In this document: positions 1-8,344 of the stretch, one piece after another | Layout: each line of letters opens with the position of its first letter | Numbering within the stretch: position 1 is the first letter of the stretch | Assembly: GCA_964631745.1 (NCBI GenBank) | Contig: CAZVWV010000063.1 | Location: forward strand, 1-20,531 | Reading direction: 5' to 3' | Length of the DNA stretch: 20,531 bases | Origin: CAZVWV01 sp964631745 | Lineage (GTDB): Bacteria; Bdellovibrionota_C; UBA2361; JBGSMV01 | The notes under the pieces: generated by a model | Told to the model about the DNA's origin: nothing | The model's database searches: none | Seen by the model: the letters and a program-made list of their open reading frames with translations, nothing else | Program-made: the position numbers and the translations under genes

Positions 1-439
1 TAAGTATAGCCGAACGACGCCGCTAAAGAAGATTAGCAACTGTCGATATGATAGGGTTCTCTTGAGGGCCGTGAAATAAGAGCGTCGAGTACTCGCTCGA
101 ACGAGAGACGACAAGCTCCGGGGTCATCGGTAAATTTCAAGGAAGAGACGACGTGCGGGGCTGGGAGCTCTGCGAGCAGCCATCGAGCACGTAGAGTGAC
201 AATAAAAATGCGAGCCGGCGAGCATTTTCACATTGCTAATGAACGGAGACTTGAGAAACGAAGGCCAGAAGACTCAATCGGAACGCCTCAACATTCAGCC
301 CGAGAACTGAAACCGTAAGCCTCATACAAAAGTGATAAGTGGCCAAAGCGCGCAGAAGTAGTTTGGGGCTCAGAATACGGGTAGCACTTTACTCACAAGT
401 AAATGTTCCACATAATCCGTAAAACCTTCCCCCGCAAGC
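1..439. other. Non-coding stretch downstream of hemC
   Basis: I see no credible gene here. It holds several modest inverted repeats: CTCTT 59-63 with AAGAG 78-82; CGTC 83-86 with GACG 107-110 enclosing CTCG 92-95 with CGAG 102-105; GCTC 167-170 with GAGC 174-177; AAAATGC 205-211 with GCATTTT 222-228; TTCAG 294-298 with CTGAA 307-311; and TTTACT 388-393 with AGTAAA 398-403. The 9-mer AGAGACGAC occurs twice, at 104-112 and 144-152. The density is lower than in 8603-10927 but above what I would expect of plain spacer, so it may be the edge of another structured RNA or the 3' untranslated part of the leftward hemC transcript. Confidence 0.4.
203..228 (-). terminator. Possible intrinsic terminator, leftward
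   Basis: Read on the minus strand, AAAATGC (222-228) and GCATTTT (205-211) form a 7-bp stem around a 10-nt loop, followed by a T-rich run (TTTTTATTG) reaching about 201. This is terminator-like for the leftward ABC-hemC transcript, but it lies about 210 bp past the hemC stop and the stem is A/T-rich, so the call is weak. Confidence 0.35.
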
Positions 440-1444
440 TCAACCTAGCCGACGACTCTCGGCCAAGATCTCAAGCGCGCCGCGCTTGATTAGCTGCTCT
501 GCTACCGTCCTCCCGAGTTGCTCGGCACGCTCGCTCGTGTCTTCTAGGCGTTCTTCTATAACTTTGCTGCCATCGGGTAGCATGACCTTTGCGTGCAGGG
601 CTACTTGCAAGCCGGTGCAGCGGGCAAAGATTGACACGGCGGACTTGCAATCGGCGTCTAATAAATTCACGCAAGCGCGCTCCGCCAAGAATTCTGCGTG
701 ACAGGTTTCTTCGACTAGGCCACCGCGCAAAATATCGATAAGTTGGAACTGATCTCTTCGCAAATGCGCCGCCAAAACGCCCTGATTTACGGCCGGTAAA
801 CATGCGGGGGAGGGCAGTATTTCAAAGCCGATATGGGAGAGCCCTAGACGATTCAAGCCCGCTGCCGCCAGCACGATGCCCATCAACTCTTGGGATTCTT
901 CAAGTTTTTGCACCCGCGTGGTGACATTTCCACGTACTTCTACAATTTTTAAATCGGGACGCATCAGCCTTAGCTGCGCACTGCGCCTTAAACTCGCAGT
1001 GCCAACGGCGGCTGCGCTTGGCAGTTCGGCAAATTTTAGGCGTGCGCCCGAGGCCACACTTTTGCCGATAAAAACATCAAAGGGATTCTCGCGTGGCAGC
1101 ACTGGTAGAAGCATGGTTTGTTCGGAGATTACGGCCGGGACATCCTTGCCGGAATGAATCGCCAAATCGATGCTGCCGTCTAAAAGCGCTAGCTCCAGCT
1201 CATGAATCCAATCACGCTTATCGCTATCGGCGGCACGGCTTGTGCCCTGTTTTGCATCGCCGCTTGTCTTTATCTGAATTATCTCAAGCTCTAAAGAGGG
1301 CGCATGAGCTCTAAGTTCTGCGGCCAGCATATCTGCCTGCCTCAGCGCCAACTTGCTGCCGCGCGTTCCGATCTTCACTCGCGAGAGAGGGTCCCTTGGA
1401 TGGTTAAGTTCATCTGTTGATGGTTGATCTGTTTTATCTGCCAC
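440..1444 (-). CDS. hemC: Hydroxymethylbilane synthase (porphobilinogen deaminase)
   Basis: This cytoplasmic enzyme joins four porphobilinogen molecules head to tail into hydroxymethylbilane, the linear precursor of uroporphyrinogen III in haem synthesis. Seen in the sequence: the N-terminal KIGTRGSKLALRQ block (residues 24-36), AIHSGKDVP with the catalytic Asp near residue 101 (most homologues have Leu or Met where this has Gly), and LDADCKSAV with Cys266 as the expected attachment point of the dipyrromethane cofactor. At 334 residues it is slightly longer than usual (about 310) because of about 23 non-conserved residues at the N terminus. The start used is GTG at 1444, 18 nt after the ABC transporter stop; a second GTG at residue 23 just before KIGTRGS could be the true start. 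Translational coupling to the upstream gene is likely. No other haem gene is in the window. Confidence 0.95.
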   Translation of the reverse strand: MADKTDQPSTDELNHPRDPLSRVKIGTRGSKLALRQADMLAAELRAHAPSLELEIIQIKTSGDAKQGTSRAADSDKRDWIHELELALLDGSIDLAIHSGKDVPAVISEQTMLLPVLPRENPFDVFIGKSVASGARLKFAELPSAAAVGTASLRRSAQLRLMRPDLKIVEVRGNVTTRVQKLEESQELMGIVLAAAGLNRLGLSHIGFEILPSPACLPAVNQGVLAAHLRRDQFQLIDILRGGLVEETCHAEFLAERACVNLLDADCKSAVSIFARCTGLQVALHAKVMLPDGSKVIEERLEDTSERAEQLGRTVAEQLIKRGALEILAESRRLG

Positions 1445-1462
1445 TACGCCTGCCCAAGCTAC

Positions 1463-3271
1463 TTAGTTGATCAAAATTTCCGGGCCGGGTGGCTTTGGCG
1501 GCACTGAAGTTTTGGACATATACGATGACCACATTTTTGAAAAAGCCCCCTGTTTTTCAATCAGCGAACTCAACGACCCTGACTCGACAATTTCACCCTG
1601 CTGAAACACATAGATTGTGTCAAACAACGTCAGCAGATGCAATTTATGAATGGATGAGACCATGCAGCGATCTTTAAAGGTTTTTAACAAGCCTTCATAT
1701 ATCAAAGCTTCGTTTTGGCTATCCACGCTGCTGGTGGGCTCATCCAGCAAAATCATATCGCTATCTTTAGCAGAGAAAATTCCGCGCGCCAGCGCTAGGC
1801 GCTGCTTTTCACCACCGCTTAAGTTAATTCCCTTTTGAGAGATATTTGTATCGAAGCCTTCCGGCATTCTGGCGATCACCGATTCGAAGCGCGCCAGCTT
1901 TATAGCGTCCATAATTTCCTCATCTTTGGTTTCAACCCCAAAGGTAATGTTAAATCGGATGCTATCTGCAAAAATCTCCGGGTCCTGAGGAATTAAAGTA
2001 GTGTGATTCGCCAGATGTAAGAGCTTGTTTTCAAGCTCGACCCCGTCGCACAACACGGTCACGCGTTTGGTAAACTGCAATCCGCGTAAAACGTTCATCA
2101 TGGTAGATTTGCCGCTTCCGCTTTCACCGACAAAAGCCACTTTAGCGCCACGACGCAGATCTATGGAGACGTTCTTAAGATGATGTACGCGGTTCTCTTG
2201 GTCCTCATAGGTAAAGCTGAGATCGTTAATCTTCAATTCCTTCCAATCCTTTGGCAGGAAAGACTGCTGACTCGCGCGACGGATATGCTTGTAGCTGTTG
2301 TGAATGGCGTCAGCGCTCTGCACATCGGCCGCATATCGCACAATCGAGCTGTACTTACCGGCGAAATCAAAGAATGAGCCGCCAATGCGGCGTAGGTATT
2401 CGAATAAGGTGAAAAACGTACCGGCCAGCATGGGGTCGCCGCTTCCCAAAGTGGAATATGCATACCAGGCCAGGGTAACAACTATTGTGATAGACATGAT
2501 CATGGTGCCGGCAAACCATTTAATCTCGTTCATGATCACGTTACGTTTATAGAGCGGCAAGGAGTCCAGCATGCGCTTTGCGACTTCGCTGACAACGCGC
2601 ATCTCAAGCCGCAAAGTAATAACCGTTATGATGTTGGTGACATAGTCATGCACTGCTGAAGCCACCCGATTTTCAAACAGATTTAGATCTTTGTATTGAT
2701 AGAAAAGGGATTTATCGATAGCAAAAATTAGGGTCAAGGCGAACATAGTCGCGAATAACGAGATGAAGGCCGCTTGAGGCAGAAAGTAAAAAAGGATTAG
2801 ATGCGAGCCAATTAGCCTTATCAGGGTGTAGACAATCTCAAAGCTTGTTGAAACAAATTCACTCAGCGAGCCTGAAGCTCGATTTATCTTGTCGATACTT
2901 TCACCGGAGTGATTGTCTTTATGCCACTTAACCGGGAGCTGAGTTACAAAAGTGAAGAGCTCCTTCTTATAATTGGTGCGAATAGTGAAGGCCAGAAGTC
3001 TTTCTAGTATGCGCGCGGGTCCATGACAGCACCAAAAAAGAACTTGCAGGCCTAGATAAAGAAAGAGATACCAAATGACATCGTGAAAGATCTTAGGAGT
3101 ATTTGCGCCGGTTTGAACTGTGTTTAATAACTGACCAATTATAAAAGGCTCAGCCAGACTGAGACTCTGCGCTAAGCAGAGCATGACGACATAGATCAGA
3201 AGTAATTTTCTCTGACCAGAGGCGTACTCCCAAGCCTTCTTCAGCAGATTGAGCACAGCGCTTTGATTCAT
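1463..3271 (-). CDS. ABC exporter half-transporter (fused membrane and ATPase domains)
   Basis: A 602-residue type IV ABC exporter with an N-terminal transmembrane domain (about residues 20-310, several hydrophobic helices) and a C-terminal nucleotide-binding domain (about 345-590). The ATPase motifs are all visible: Walker A GESGSGKST at 382-390, Q-loop Gln429 in LIPQDPEIF, signature LSGGEKQR from 484, Walker B MILLDEP at 506-512, D-loop SSVD, and switch His542. It should act in the inner membrane as a homodimer or with a partner half. The substrate cannot be read from the sequence; lipid, peptide or drug export are all possible. It is the first gene of a leftward pair with hemC and has its own strong promoter 30 bp upstream. 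The short proline-rich C-terminal tail (PPKPPGPE) is unusual. A haem-related role is only suggested by the neighbour. Confidence 0.9.
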   Translation of the reverse strand: MNQSAVLNLLKKAWEYASGQRKLLLIYVVMLCLAQSLSLAEPFIIGQLLNTVQTGANTPKIFHDVIWYLFLYLGLQVLFWCCHGPARILERLLAFTIRTNYKKELFTFVTQLPVKWHKDNHSGESIDKINRASGSLSEFVSTSFEIVYTLIRLIGSHLILFYFLPQAAFISLFATMFALTLIFAIDKSLFYQYKDLNLFENRVASAVHDYVTNIITVITLRLEMRVVSEVAKRMLDSLPLYKRNVIMNEIKWFAGTMIMSITIVVTLAWYAYSTLGSGDPMLAGTFFTLFEYLRRIGGSFFDFAGKYSSIVRYAADVQSADAIHNSYKHIRRASQQSFLPKDWKELKINDLSFTYEDQENRVHHLKNVSIDLRRGAKVAFVGESGSGKSTMMNVLRGLQFTKRVTVLCDGVELENKLLHLANHTTLIPQDPEIFADSIRFNITFGVETKDEEIMDAIKLARFESVIARMPEGFDTNISQKGINLSGGEKQRLALARGIFSAKDSDMILLDEPTSSVDSQNEALIYEGLLKTFKDRCMVSSIHKLHLLTLFDTIYVFQQGEIVESGSLSSLIEKQGAFSKMWSSYMSKTSVPPKPPGPEILIN

Positions 3272-3300
3272 GGCTTGGGTAAAAAAATACAGTTAGAGCT

Positions 3301-3329
3301 ATTATACTGAATTCCTTACGCTTTTGCAA
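3301..3329 (-). promoter_or_regulatory. Sigma-70 type promoter of the ABC transporter-hemC operon
   Basis: On the minus strand TTGCAA (3324-3329) and an exact TATAAT (3301-3306) are separated by exactly 17 bp. Transcription should start near 3294, giving a leader of about 23 nt before the ATG at 3271. This is the best promoter match I found in the window. Confidence 0.75.
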
Positions 3330-3355
3330 TTTGAGGATAAATTTAATAGCGGTAA

Positions 3356-3380
3356 CACCTTGAATAACCTCACTAAGGTG
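3356..3380 (+). other. Small inverted repeat upstream of the FmdB gene
   Basis: CACCTT (3356-3361) is complementary to AAGGTG (3375-3380) around a 13-nt loop, in the leader or promoter area of the FmdB-type gene that starts at 3426. It could be an operator or a leader hairpin; there is no further evidence. Confidence 0.3.
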
Positions 3381-3425
3381 GTTAAGTTATATCTCCCCAA
3401 CGACTAGCTGAAAGGTTACGAAGTA

Positions 3426-3791
3426 ATGCCGATCTATGAATACGAGTGCCCGCTGTGCGGACGCTTTGAAACAATCCAGAAAGCGTCAGATAAGCCGCTT
3501 AAGGCCCTGCCCGGATGTAGCAATTCCAAATGTCCAAAAAAAGCGAGGCGTCTGGTGTCGGCCTCATCATTTCATTTAAAAGGAAGCGGCTGGTATAAGA
3601 CTGATTACGCCGCCGGGAAAGATGCGAAATCGAAGTCTTCCGAAACTGGCGCGGCCGATTCAAAAAATTCAAATTCCGAAAGCTCCGCAAAGAGTGCTGA
3701 AGCTTCAGCTAACAGCAAGCCCGCAGGAGGTTGCGGTTCAGGATGTGGATGTCACGGGGGCGGCGCCGTGGGGAAAGGCAAGGCCGCTTAG
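3426..3791 (+). CDS. FmdB-type zinc-ribbon protein
   Basis: A 121-residue protein beginning MPIYEYECPLCG, the hallmark of the FmdB/CxxC_CxxC_SSSS regulatory-protein family. The zinc-ribbon cysteines are the pair in YECPLCG (Cys8, Cys11) and the pair in PGCSNSKCP (about residues 31 and 36), followed by the typical RRLVSASSFHLKGSGWYKTDY block. Residues 65-100 are a low-complexity Ser/Ala/Lys/Asn linker, and the tail GGCGSGCGCHGGG is a second Gly/Cys/His-rich patch that could bind metal. The family is often called a putative regulator, but its molecular role is not settled. It is monocistronic, faces away from the ABC operon and converges with recO. FmdB-type genes near grpE/dnaK are familiar in deltaproteobacterial genomes, which is weak taxonomic evidence. 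Confidence 0.88.
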   Translation: MPIYEYECPLCGRFETIQKASDKPLKALPGCSNSKCPKKARRLVSASSFHLKGSGWYKTDYAAGKDAKSKSSETGAADSKNSNSESSAKSAEASANSKPAGGCGSGCGCHGGGAVGKGKAA

Positions 3792-3808
3792 GAATCTTTC
3801 TGTTCGAG

Positions 3809-4381
3809 TCATTTCAGCATGTCGATAGTCATAGATAAGCCTTGACGAGACAGCAATCTTTTCTCCGCCACAGCTTCGACCTGATCCAAGAGTTTATATA
3901 ACGCATTTGCGCTGGGCGGTGGCAGATTCGGCGTGGAAAGATAGCCGGAATATTTCAGTAAACTTGCAATTCCAAGAAAGCCTGCGCGCAAACATTCGCG
4001 GGAATCGAGGGCTTTCGATATGCCCTCAAGGGTTAGGAAGAACATCTCAAAAACTTCGCTGGTATCATCGCTGCCCTCATGAGTTAAAAGGTCAAAACAT
4101 TCGCAAACTAATGAGGCCACGTTTAACTTGTCCAGGTTTTCTCGGATCTCCTTAAATGAGTCTTTGGGGATAAAGTGATCGAGAGCTGGCATGCTTCCGC
4201 GGCCAGTTTTCGTTTCAAATTCCCCACAATCAAAGATATCTATCCCGCCGCTAAACCGGCGTTTACTGGAACGGGCATGTTTAGCGATGATAGAGAGCTT
4301 TCCAGCTTCGGCTGAGATGATACGCAAGACCAGATCGGCTTCGCCGTATGGATATGTTCGTATGATGATTCCTCGAAACAT
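3809..4381 (-). CDS. recO: DNA repair protein RecO, short form
   Basis: RecO helps load RecA onto SSB-coated single-stranded DNA in the RecFOR gap-repair pathway. The N-terminal OB-fold is clear (RGIIIRTYPYGEADLVLRI, then a basic HARSSKRRFSGG stretch), and the helical middle domain follows. The protein is about 190 residues against roughly 240 for typical RecO: the region that normally carries the CxxC...CxxC zinc finger is replaced by a short Pro/Asn-rich linker (YLSTPNLPPPSAN), and the C-terminal helix follows directly. Two starts are possible: a TTG at 4396 or an ATG at 4381; I chose ATG because the conserved FRGIIIRT block begins immediately after it and neither site has a clear ribosome-binding site. 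It converges with the FmdB gene and is divergent from grpE. Confidence 0.85.
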   Translation of the reverse strand: MFRGIIIRTYPYGEADLVLRIISAEAGKLSIIAKHARSSKRRFSGGIDIFDCGEFETKTGRGSMPALDHFIPKDSFKEIRENLDKLNVASLVCECFDLLTHEGSDDTSEVFEMFFLTLEGISKALDSRECLRAGFLGIASLLKYSGYLSTPNLPPPSANALYKLLDQVEAVAEKRLLSRQGLSMTIDMLK

Positions 4382-4390
4382 TGGGCTAAG

Positions 4391-4419
4391 TTGCAAAAAA
4401 CGGTTTTAATGTTTATAGC
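4391..4419 (+). promoter_or_regulatory. Candidate promoter for grpE
   Basis: TTGCAA (4391-4396) and TATAGC (4414-4419) are spaced by 17 bp and lie 71 bp upstream of the grpE ATG. The -35 hexamer equals that of the ABC operon promoter. No CIRCE element and no sigma-32 consensus is seen in this 93-bp spacer, so heat control, if present, uses something else. Confidence 0.45.
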
Positions 4420-4489
4420 ATAGTCTGATGCTGCGATGGCGGGAAAGCCATCCTAGCCTTTTGTTCAGAAGATAAGCGGTTATTGAGCC

Positions 4490-5110
4490 ATGGCAAACGA
4501 TAAGAACGACTCCGAAAGGGGACCAGAGATTGAACGGGATGCTGATTTTAGCGTCTTTGATCGCGATCAAAGCGAGGGCGCCCAAGCGGCTGCCGCTAAC
4601 CAAGCGCAGGGAGAGATTGGAAGTTCGGAGCTACGGGCCGAATTGGAGGAATTCAAAGATAAGTATCTTCGCACCATGGCGGAGCTTGATAACTACCGCA
4701 AGCGCACGCTTAAAGAGAGAAGCGAGCTGCTTAAATACCAGGGCGAGAAGGTCTTTTATGATCTTTTAGAGATCGCTGACAACTTCGAGTTGGCGCTTCA
4801 GCATGCTGAGGCCGATCCTGCCAAGCTAAAGACGGGCGTCGAGATGATTCACAAGATGCTAAAAGATCTGATGAGCAGGTGGGAGGTTCGAGGCGACTCC
4901 GGGGTTGGCCAGAAGTTTGATCCTTTTCGACATAACGCCATCAGCAAAGTTCCGCGTGGCGATAATGATCCTGGAATCGTGGTGAATGAGCTGAAGAAAG
5001 CATATTTTTATAAGGACAAGTTGATTCGACCCGCGGAAGTGGTAGTTTCTGACTCAGAGCAATCAGCTTCCGAAAGCCAGGCTGGGGACGGCGAACAGGA
5101 GCAGGGGTAA
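4490..5110 (+). CDS. grpE: Nucleotide exchange factor GrpE
   Basis: GrpE is the DnaK co-chaperone that releases ADP so the chaperone can cycle. The 206-residue protein has a polar acidic N terminus (1-45), a long dimerising helix/coiled coil (about 46-115, including AELDNYRKRTLKERSEL) and the compact beta domain (about 131-187) with the family block FDPFRHNAISKVP and PGIVVNELKKAYFYKDKLIRP. The C terminus is an acidic, Gln/Ser-rich tail. The gene opens the rightward grpE-dnaK-dnaJ cluster, with 126 bp before dnaK. The ribosome-binding site is weak (GAG only a few bases before ATG). hrcA, often found upstream of grpE, is absent. Confidence 0.95.
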   Translation: MANDKNDSERGPEIERDADFSVFDRDQSEGAQAAAANQAQGEIGSSELRAELEEFKDKYLRTMAELDNYRKRTLKERSELLKYQGEKVFYDLLEIADNFELALQHAEADPAKLKTGVEMIHKMLKDLMSRWEVRGDSGVGQKFDPFRHNAISKVPRGDNDPGIVVNELKKAYFYKDKLIRPAEVVVSDSEQSASESQAGDGEQEQG

Positions 5111-5136
5111 GCGCGTGAATTTGTTGGCCTTGGCCC

Positions 5137-5208
5137 TTGATAAATCTTGTAGGAGTGTTTAACTATTTGGTTAAGGTGTGGGGCATGGGCCTGTAACCTT
5201 TAGATAAT
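5137..5208 (+). promoter_or_regulatory. Possible internal promoter region before dnaK
   Basis: The grpE-dnaK spacer contains TTGATA (5137-5142) and, further on, the -10-like GATAAT (5203-5208); they are not at promoter spacing from each other, so at most one half of each candidate is good. A small repeat TTAAC (5159-5163) with GTTAA (5170-5174) lies between. An internal dnaK promoter is plausible but not proven by sequence. Confidence 0.25.
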
Positions 5209-5236
5209 ATTAAAGATTTTTAAATTGGAGCGCTAA

Positions 5237-7183
5237 ATGGCAAAAACTATTGGGATAGATCTGGGGACCACTAATTCTTGTGTGGCGATAATGGAAGCTG
5301 GTTCGCCGGTGGTGATAGCCAACAGCGAAGGAGCCAGAACTACTCCGTCGGTTGTCTCCATGAACGATGCCGGGGAGCGTTTGGTAGGTCAGATTGCAAG
5401 ACGCCAGGCCGTTACAAACCCGAAGAATACCATTTTTGCCGTTAAGCGCCTAATCGGGCGGCGCTTTGATTCCCCTGAGGTTGAAGCTGCCAAGAAGGTG
5501 CTTCCCTACGAAATTACAAAGGCATCAAACGGTGATGCTTGGGTAAAGCTTAAGGGCGATGCCAAGAGTCCTCAAGAAGTCTCCGCCATGGTGCTTACCA
5601 AGATGAAGCAAACCGCGGAAGATTATCTGGGTGAGAAGGTGACTGACGCCGTCATTACTGTCCCGGCCTATTTTAACGACGCGCAACGTCAGGCCACTAA
5701 AGACGCCGGCAAAATCGCTGGCTTAAATGTACTCAGAATTATTAACGAGCCAACGGCGGCGGCGCTTGCATACGGCTTAGATAAAAAACATGAAAAAACC
5801 GTAGCGGTTTTTGACTTAGGTGGCGGAACCTTCGACGTTTCAATCTTAGAGCTGGGCGATGGAGTTTTCGAGGTAAAGTCCACTAACGGTAACACCTATT
5901 TGGGTGGTGAAGATTTCGATCATAAGATCGTGGAATGGATCGCGGACGAGTTTAAGAAACAAGAAGGCATCGATCTTAAGCGTGACACCTTGGCGCTTCA
6001 GCGCTTAAAAGAAGCGGCAGAAAAAGCTAAACATGAGCTATCAAGCTCTGTGGAAACCGATATAAATCTTCCTTTTATTACGGCTGATAGCAACGGCCCC
6101 AAGCATATGAACATGAAGCTCTCACGCTCCAAGCTTGAGCAGCTTTGCGCGGATCTGTTGCAGAAGTTAGTCGAGCCTTGCAAGACAGCCTTAAAAGACG
6201 CAGGGCTTGAACCGAAAGACATCGGCGAAGTGATCTTAGTGGGTGGTATGACCCGCATGCCCGCCGTGCAGCAGAAAGTTAAAGAGATCTTCGGCAAAGA
6301 GCCTTCAAAGAGCGTAAATCCCGATGAGGCTGTGGCCGTTGGCGCAGCCGTTCAAGCGGGTGTATTGCAGGGTGAAGTTAAAGATGTGCTCTTGTTGGAC
6401 GTGACCCCGTTAAGTCTTGGAATCGAGACATACGGCGGAGTGGCCACAAAGTTAATTGAAAAGAACACCACCGTCCCTACAAAGAAGTCACAGGTCTTCT
6501 CTACTGCCGCCGATAACCAGCCAGCCGTTTCAATTCACGTCATTCAAGGTGAACGCGAGATGGCGGCCGATAATAAGTCTTTGGGACGCTTTGACTTAGT
6601 TGGTATTCCGCCGGCACCTAGGGGAATTCCACAGATCGAAGTTACCTTCGATATCGATGCTAACGGTATCGTGCATGTTTCCGCCAAGGATTTAGGCACA
6701 AGTAAGGAACAGTCCATAAAGATTACCGCCAGCTCTGGGTTAAATGACGATGAGATTCAGCGCATGGTTAAAGACGCTGAGGCGCATGCCGATGAGGACA
6801 AGAAGAAACGCGAAGCCATCGAGGTGAAGAACCAACTTGATTCGTTGATATACGGCACTGAGAAGACTTTGGCCGATCTGGGCGAGAAGCTCTCGGCAGA
6901 AGAGAAAGGCAAGGTCAATGTGGCCCTTGAAGACGCCAAGAAGGCGCTTGAAACTGCCGATAAAGATCAGATGGAAAAAGCCATGCAGGCCTTGACCACT
7001 GCCAGCCATAAACTCTCGGAAGAGATGTACAAGAAGGCTTCGGCGCAACATGCTGGTGGCGCTGCTAATGGAGGAGCCGCGGGCGCGGATGCCGGGGCTA
7101 GTACGAATGGCGGTGGCGCGGGAACTGCTGCAAAAGATGATAATGTAGTCGATGCCGATTTTGAAGAAGTGAATAAGAGTTAG
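5237..7183 (+). CDS. dnaK: Molecular chaperone DnaK (Hsp70)
   Basis: A full-length Hsp70 of 648 residues. The nucleotide-binding domain starts with GIDLGTTNSCVAIMEAG and includes AYFNDAQRQATKDAG, INEPTAAALAYG and FDLGGGTFDVSIL; the interdomain linker reads DVLLLDVTPLSLGIETYGG; the substrate-binding beta domain follows (QVFSTAADNQPAVSIHVIQGER); the alpha lid ends in a Gly/Ala-rich spacer and the typical DADFEEV terminus. It folds and refolds cytosolic proteins with DnaJ and GrpE, both adjacent. A good GGAG (5227-5230) sits 6 nt before the ATG. dnaJ follows after 33 nt, so the two are almost certainly co-transcribed. Nothing is missing from the expected motifs. Confidence 0.98.
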   Translation: MAKTIGIDLGTTNSCVAIMEAGSPVVIANSEGARTTPSVVSMNDAGERLVGQIARRQAVTNPKNTIFAVKRLIGRRFDSPEVEAAKKVLPYEITKASNGDAWVKLKGDAKSPQEVSAMVLTKMKQTAEDYLGEKVTDAVITVPAYFNDAQRQATKDAGKIAGLNVLRIINEPTAAALAYGLDKKHEKTVAVFDLGGGTFDVSILELGDGVFEVKSTNGNTYLGGEDFDHKIVEWIADEFKKQEGIDLKRDTLALQRLKEAAEKAKHELSSSVETDINLPFITADSNGPKHMNMKLSRSKLEQLCADLLQKLVEPCKTALKDAGLEPKDIGEVILVGGMTRMPAVQQKVKEIFGKEPSKSVNPDEAVAVGAAVQAGVLQGEVKDVLLLDVTPLSLGIETYGGVATKLIEKNTTVPTKKSQVFSTAADNQPAVSIHVIQGEREMAADNKSLGRFDLVGIPPAPRGIPQIEVTFDIDANGIVHVSAKDLGTSKEQSIKITASSGLNDDEIQRMVKDAEAHADEDKKKREAIEVKNQLDSLIYGTEKTLADLGEKLSAEEKGKVNVALEDAKKALETADKDQMEKAMQALTTASHKLSEEMYKKASAQHAGGAANGGAAGADAGASTNGGGAGTAAKDDNVVDADFEEVNKS

Positions 7184-7216
7184 TTCGGACTCTCTTTGCG
7201 TTAGTAGGAGGTTTAT

Positions 7217-8344
7217 TTGGCCAAGCGAGACTGTTATGAGGTCCTAGGTGTAGCTCGCACAGCCTCGCTTGATGAAATCAAGAAAGCTTACCGAAAGGCG
7301 GCACTTCAATTTCATCCGGATAGAAATCCTGGAGACAAAGCTTCGGAGGAGAAGTTCAAAGAAGCGACCGAGGCCTATTCGCTTCTGAGCGATTCGGATA
7401 GTCGCGTTAAATATGACCAGTTCGGCTGGGCTGCCTTTGAGCAAGGGGCCGGATCTGGCTTTGGCGGTTTTCACGCTGATTTTTCAGAGTTTGAAGATAT
7501 CTTTGGAGATCTTTTCAGCAGCTTTTTCGGAGGAAGTTTTGGCGGCAGTAGTTCACGCCGCACGCGCGGACGTTCTGGTCGGGACCTGCGTTACGATCTC
7601 GAGATTGAATTCATCGAAGCCATCCGGGGCTGTGAACGGGAGATCAAAATTACGAAGCGAGTGCATTGCGAGCAATGCTCCGGCAGCGGCGCGGCAGAGG
7701 GTAGCTCAGCGGAAACCTGTCAACAATGCCGCGGCAACGGACAGGTCGCGATTCAGCAGGGGTTTTTCACAGTTACACGCACCTGTCATGTCTGTAGCGG
7801 TAGCGGCAAAGTCATCAAGAAGCCATGTAAAGCCTGCGCCGGGGCAGGCTTAAAGCCCAAAGAAAGTGTGGTGCAGGTGAAGATCCCCGCCGGTATCAAC
7901 GACGGACAGCGCCTTAAATTGCGGGGCGAGGGCGAAAGCGGCCAGCTCGGCGGCCCGGCTGGCGATCTATTCGTGCACATCGCCGTGAGCGAGCATCCTT
8001 TTTTTAAGCGCCAGGATTCCGAGATAGTGTGCGAGATGCCGATCTCTTACGCCGTAGCGGTCTTAGGCGGCGAAATTGAAGTCCCCACAGTGGACGGCGA
8101 CGTGAATTTAAAAATTCCCGCCGGAACCGATTCAGGAAAGGTATTCAGGCTAAAAGGAAAAGGCGTGCAAAGCATCGGCGCCTCCCGCAGGGGCGACCAA
8201 CACGTGCAGATATACGTGCGCGTGCCAAAGAAGATTTCTGAGAAGCAGAAGGCCATATTGGAAAAGCTTCACGAGTTCGAGAAAGAAGATTCAGCGGCAG
8301 AGTCGCGCGGGTTCTTCGAGCGTGTGCGCGAGATGTTTAATTAG
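7217..8344 (+). CDS. dnaJ: Chaperone DnaJ (Hsp40)
   Basis: A class A J-domain protein of 375 residues that stimulates the DnaK ATPase and delivers substrates. The J-domain (1-70) contains HPD at 33-35; a Gly/Phe-rich linker follows (about 77-115, with several GGF/FGG repeats), then four zinc-binding CxxCxGxG-type repeats (CEQCSGSG, CQQCRGNG, CHVCSGSG, CKACAGAG), and the C-terminal substrate-binding domains (VQVKIPAGINDGQRLKLRGEGE onward). The start is TTG at 7217, chosen because a perfect AGGAGG (7206-7211) precedes it by 5 nt and the product begins with the usual M-A-K-R-D-Y/C pattern. It is the last gene of the chaperone cluster; 2.8 kb of gene-free sequence follows. Confidence 0.97.
   Translation: MAKRDCYEVLGVARTASLDEIKKAYRKAALQFHPDRNPGDKASEEKFKEATEAYSLLSDSDSRVKYDQFGWAAFEQGAGSGFGGFHADFSEFEDIFGDLFSSFFGGSFGGSSSRRTRGRSGRDLRYDLEIEFIEAIRGCEREIKITKRVHCEQCSGSGAAEGSSAETCQQCRGNGQVAIQQGFFTVTRTCHVCSGSGKVIKKPCKACAGAGLKPKESVVQVKIPAGINDGQRLKLRGEGESGQLGGPAGDLFVHIAVSEHPFFKRQDSEIVCEMPISYAVAVLGGEIEVPTVDGDVNLKIPAGTDSGKVFRLKGKGVQSIGASRRGDQHVQIYVRVPKKISEKQKAILEKLHEFEKEDSAAESRGFFERVREMFN

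Noticed and set aside
1093..1314. Plus-strand frames within hemC, the ABC gene, dnaK, dnaJ, lon and the 504-residue gene
   Set aside because: They are antisense or out-of-frame shadows of well-supported genes.
4397..4489. CIRCE operator or sigma-32 promoter upstream of grpE
   Set aside because: Neither the TTAGCACTC/GAGTGCTAA inverted repeat nor a CTTGAAA...CCCCAT pair is present in the spacer.
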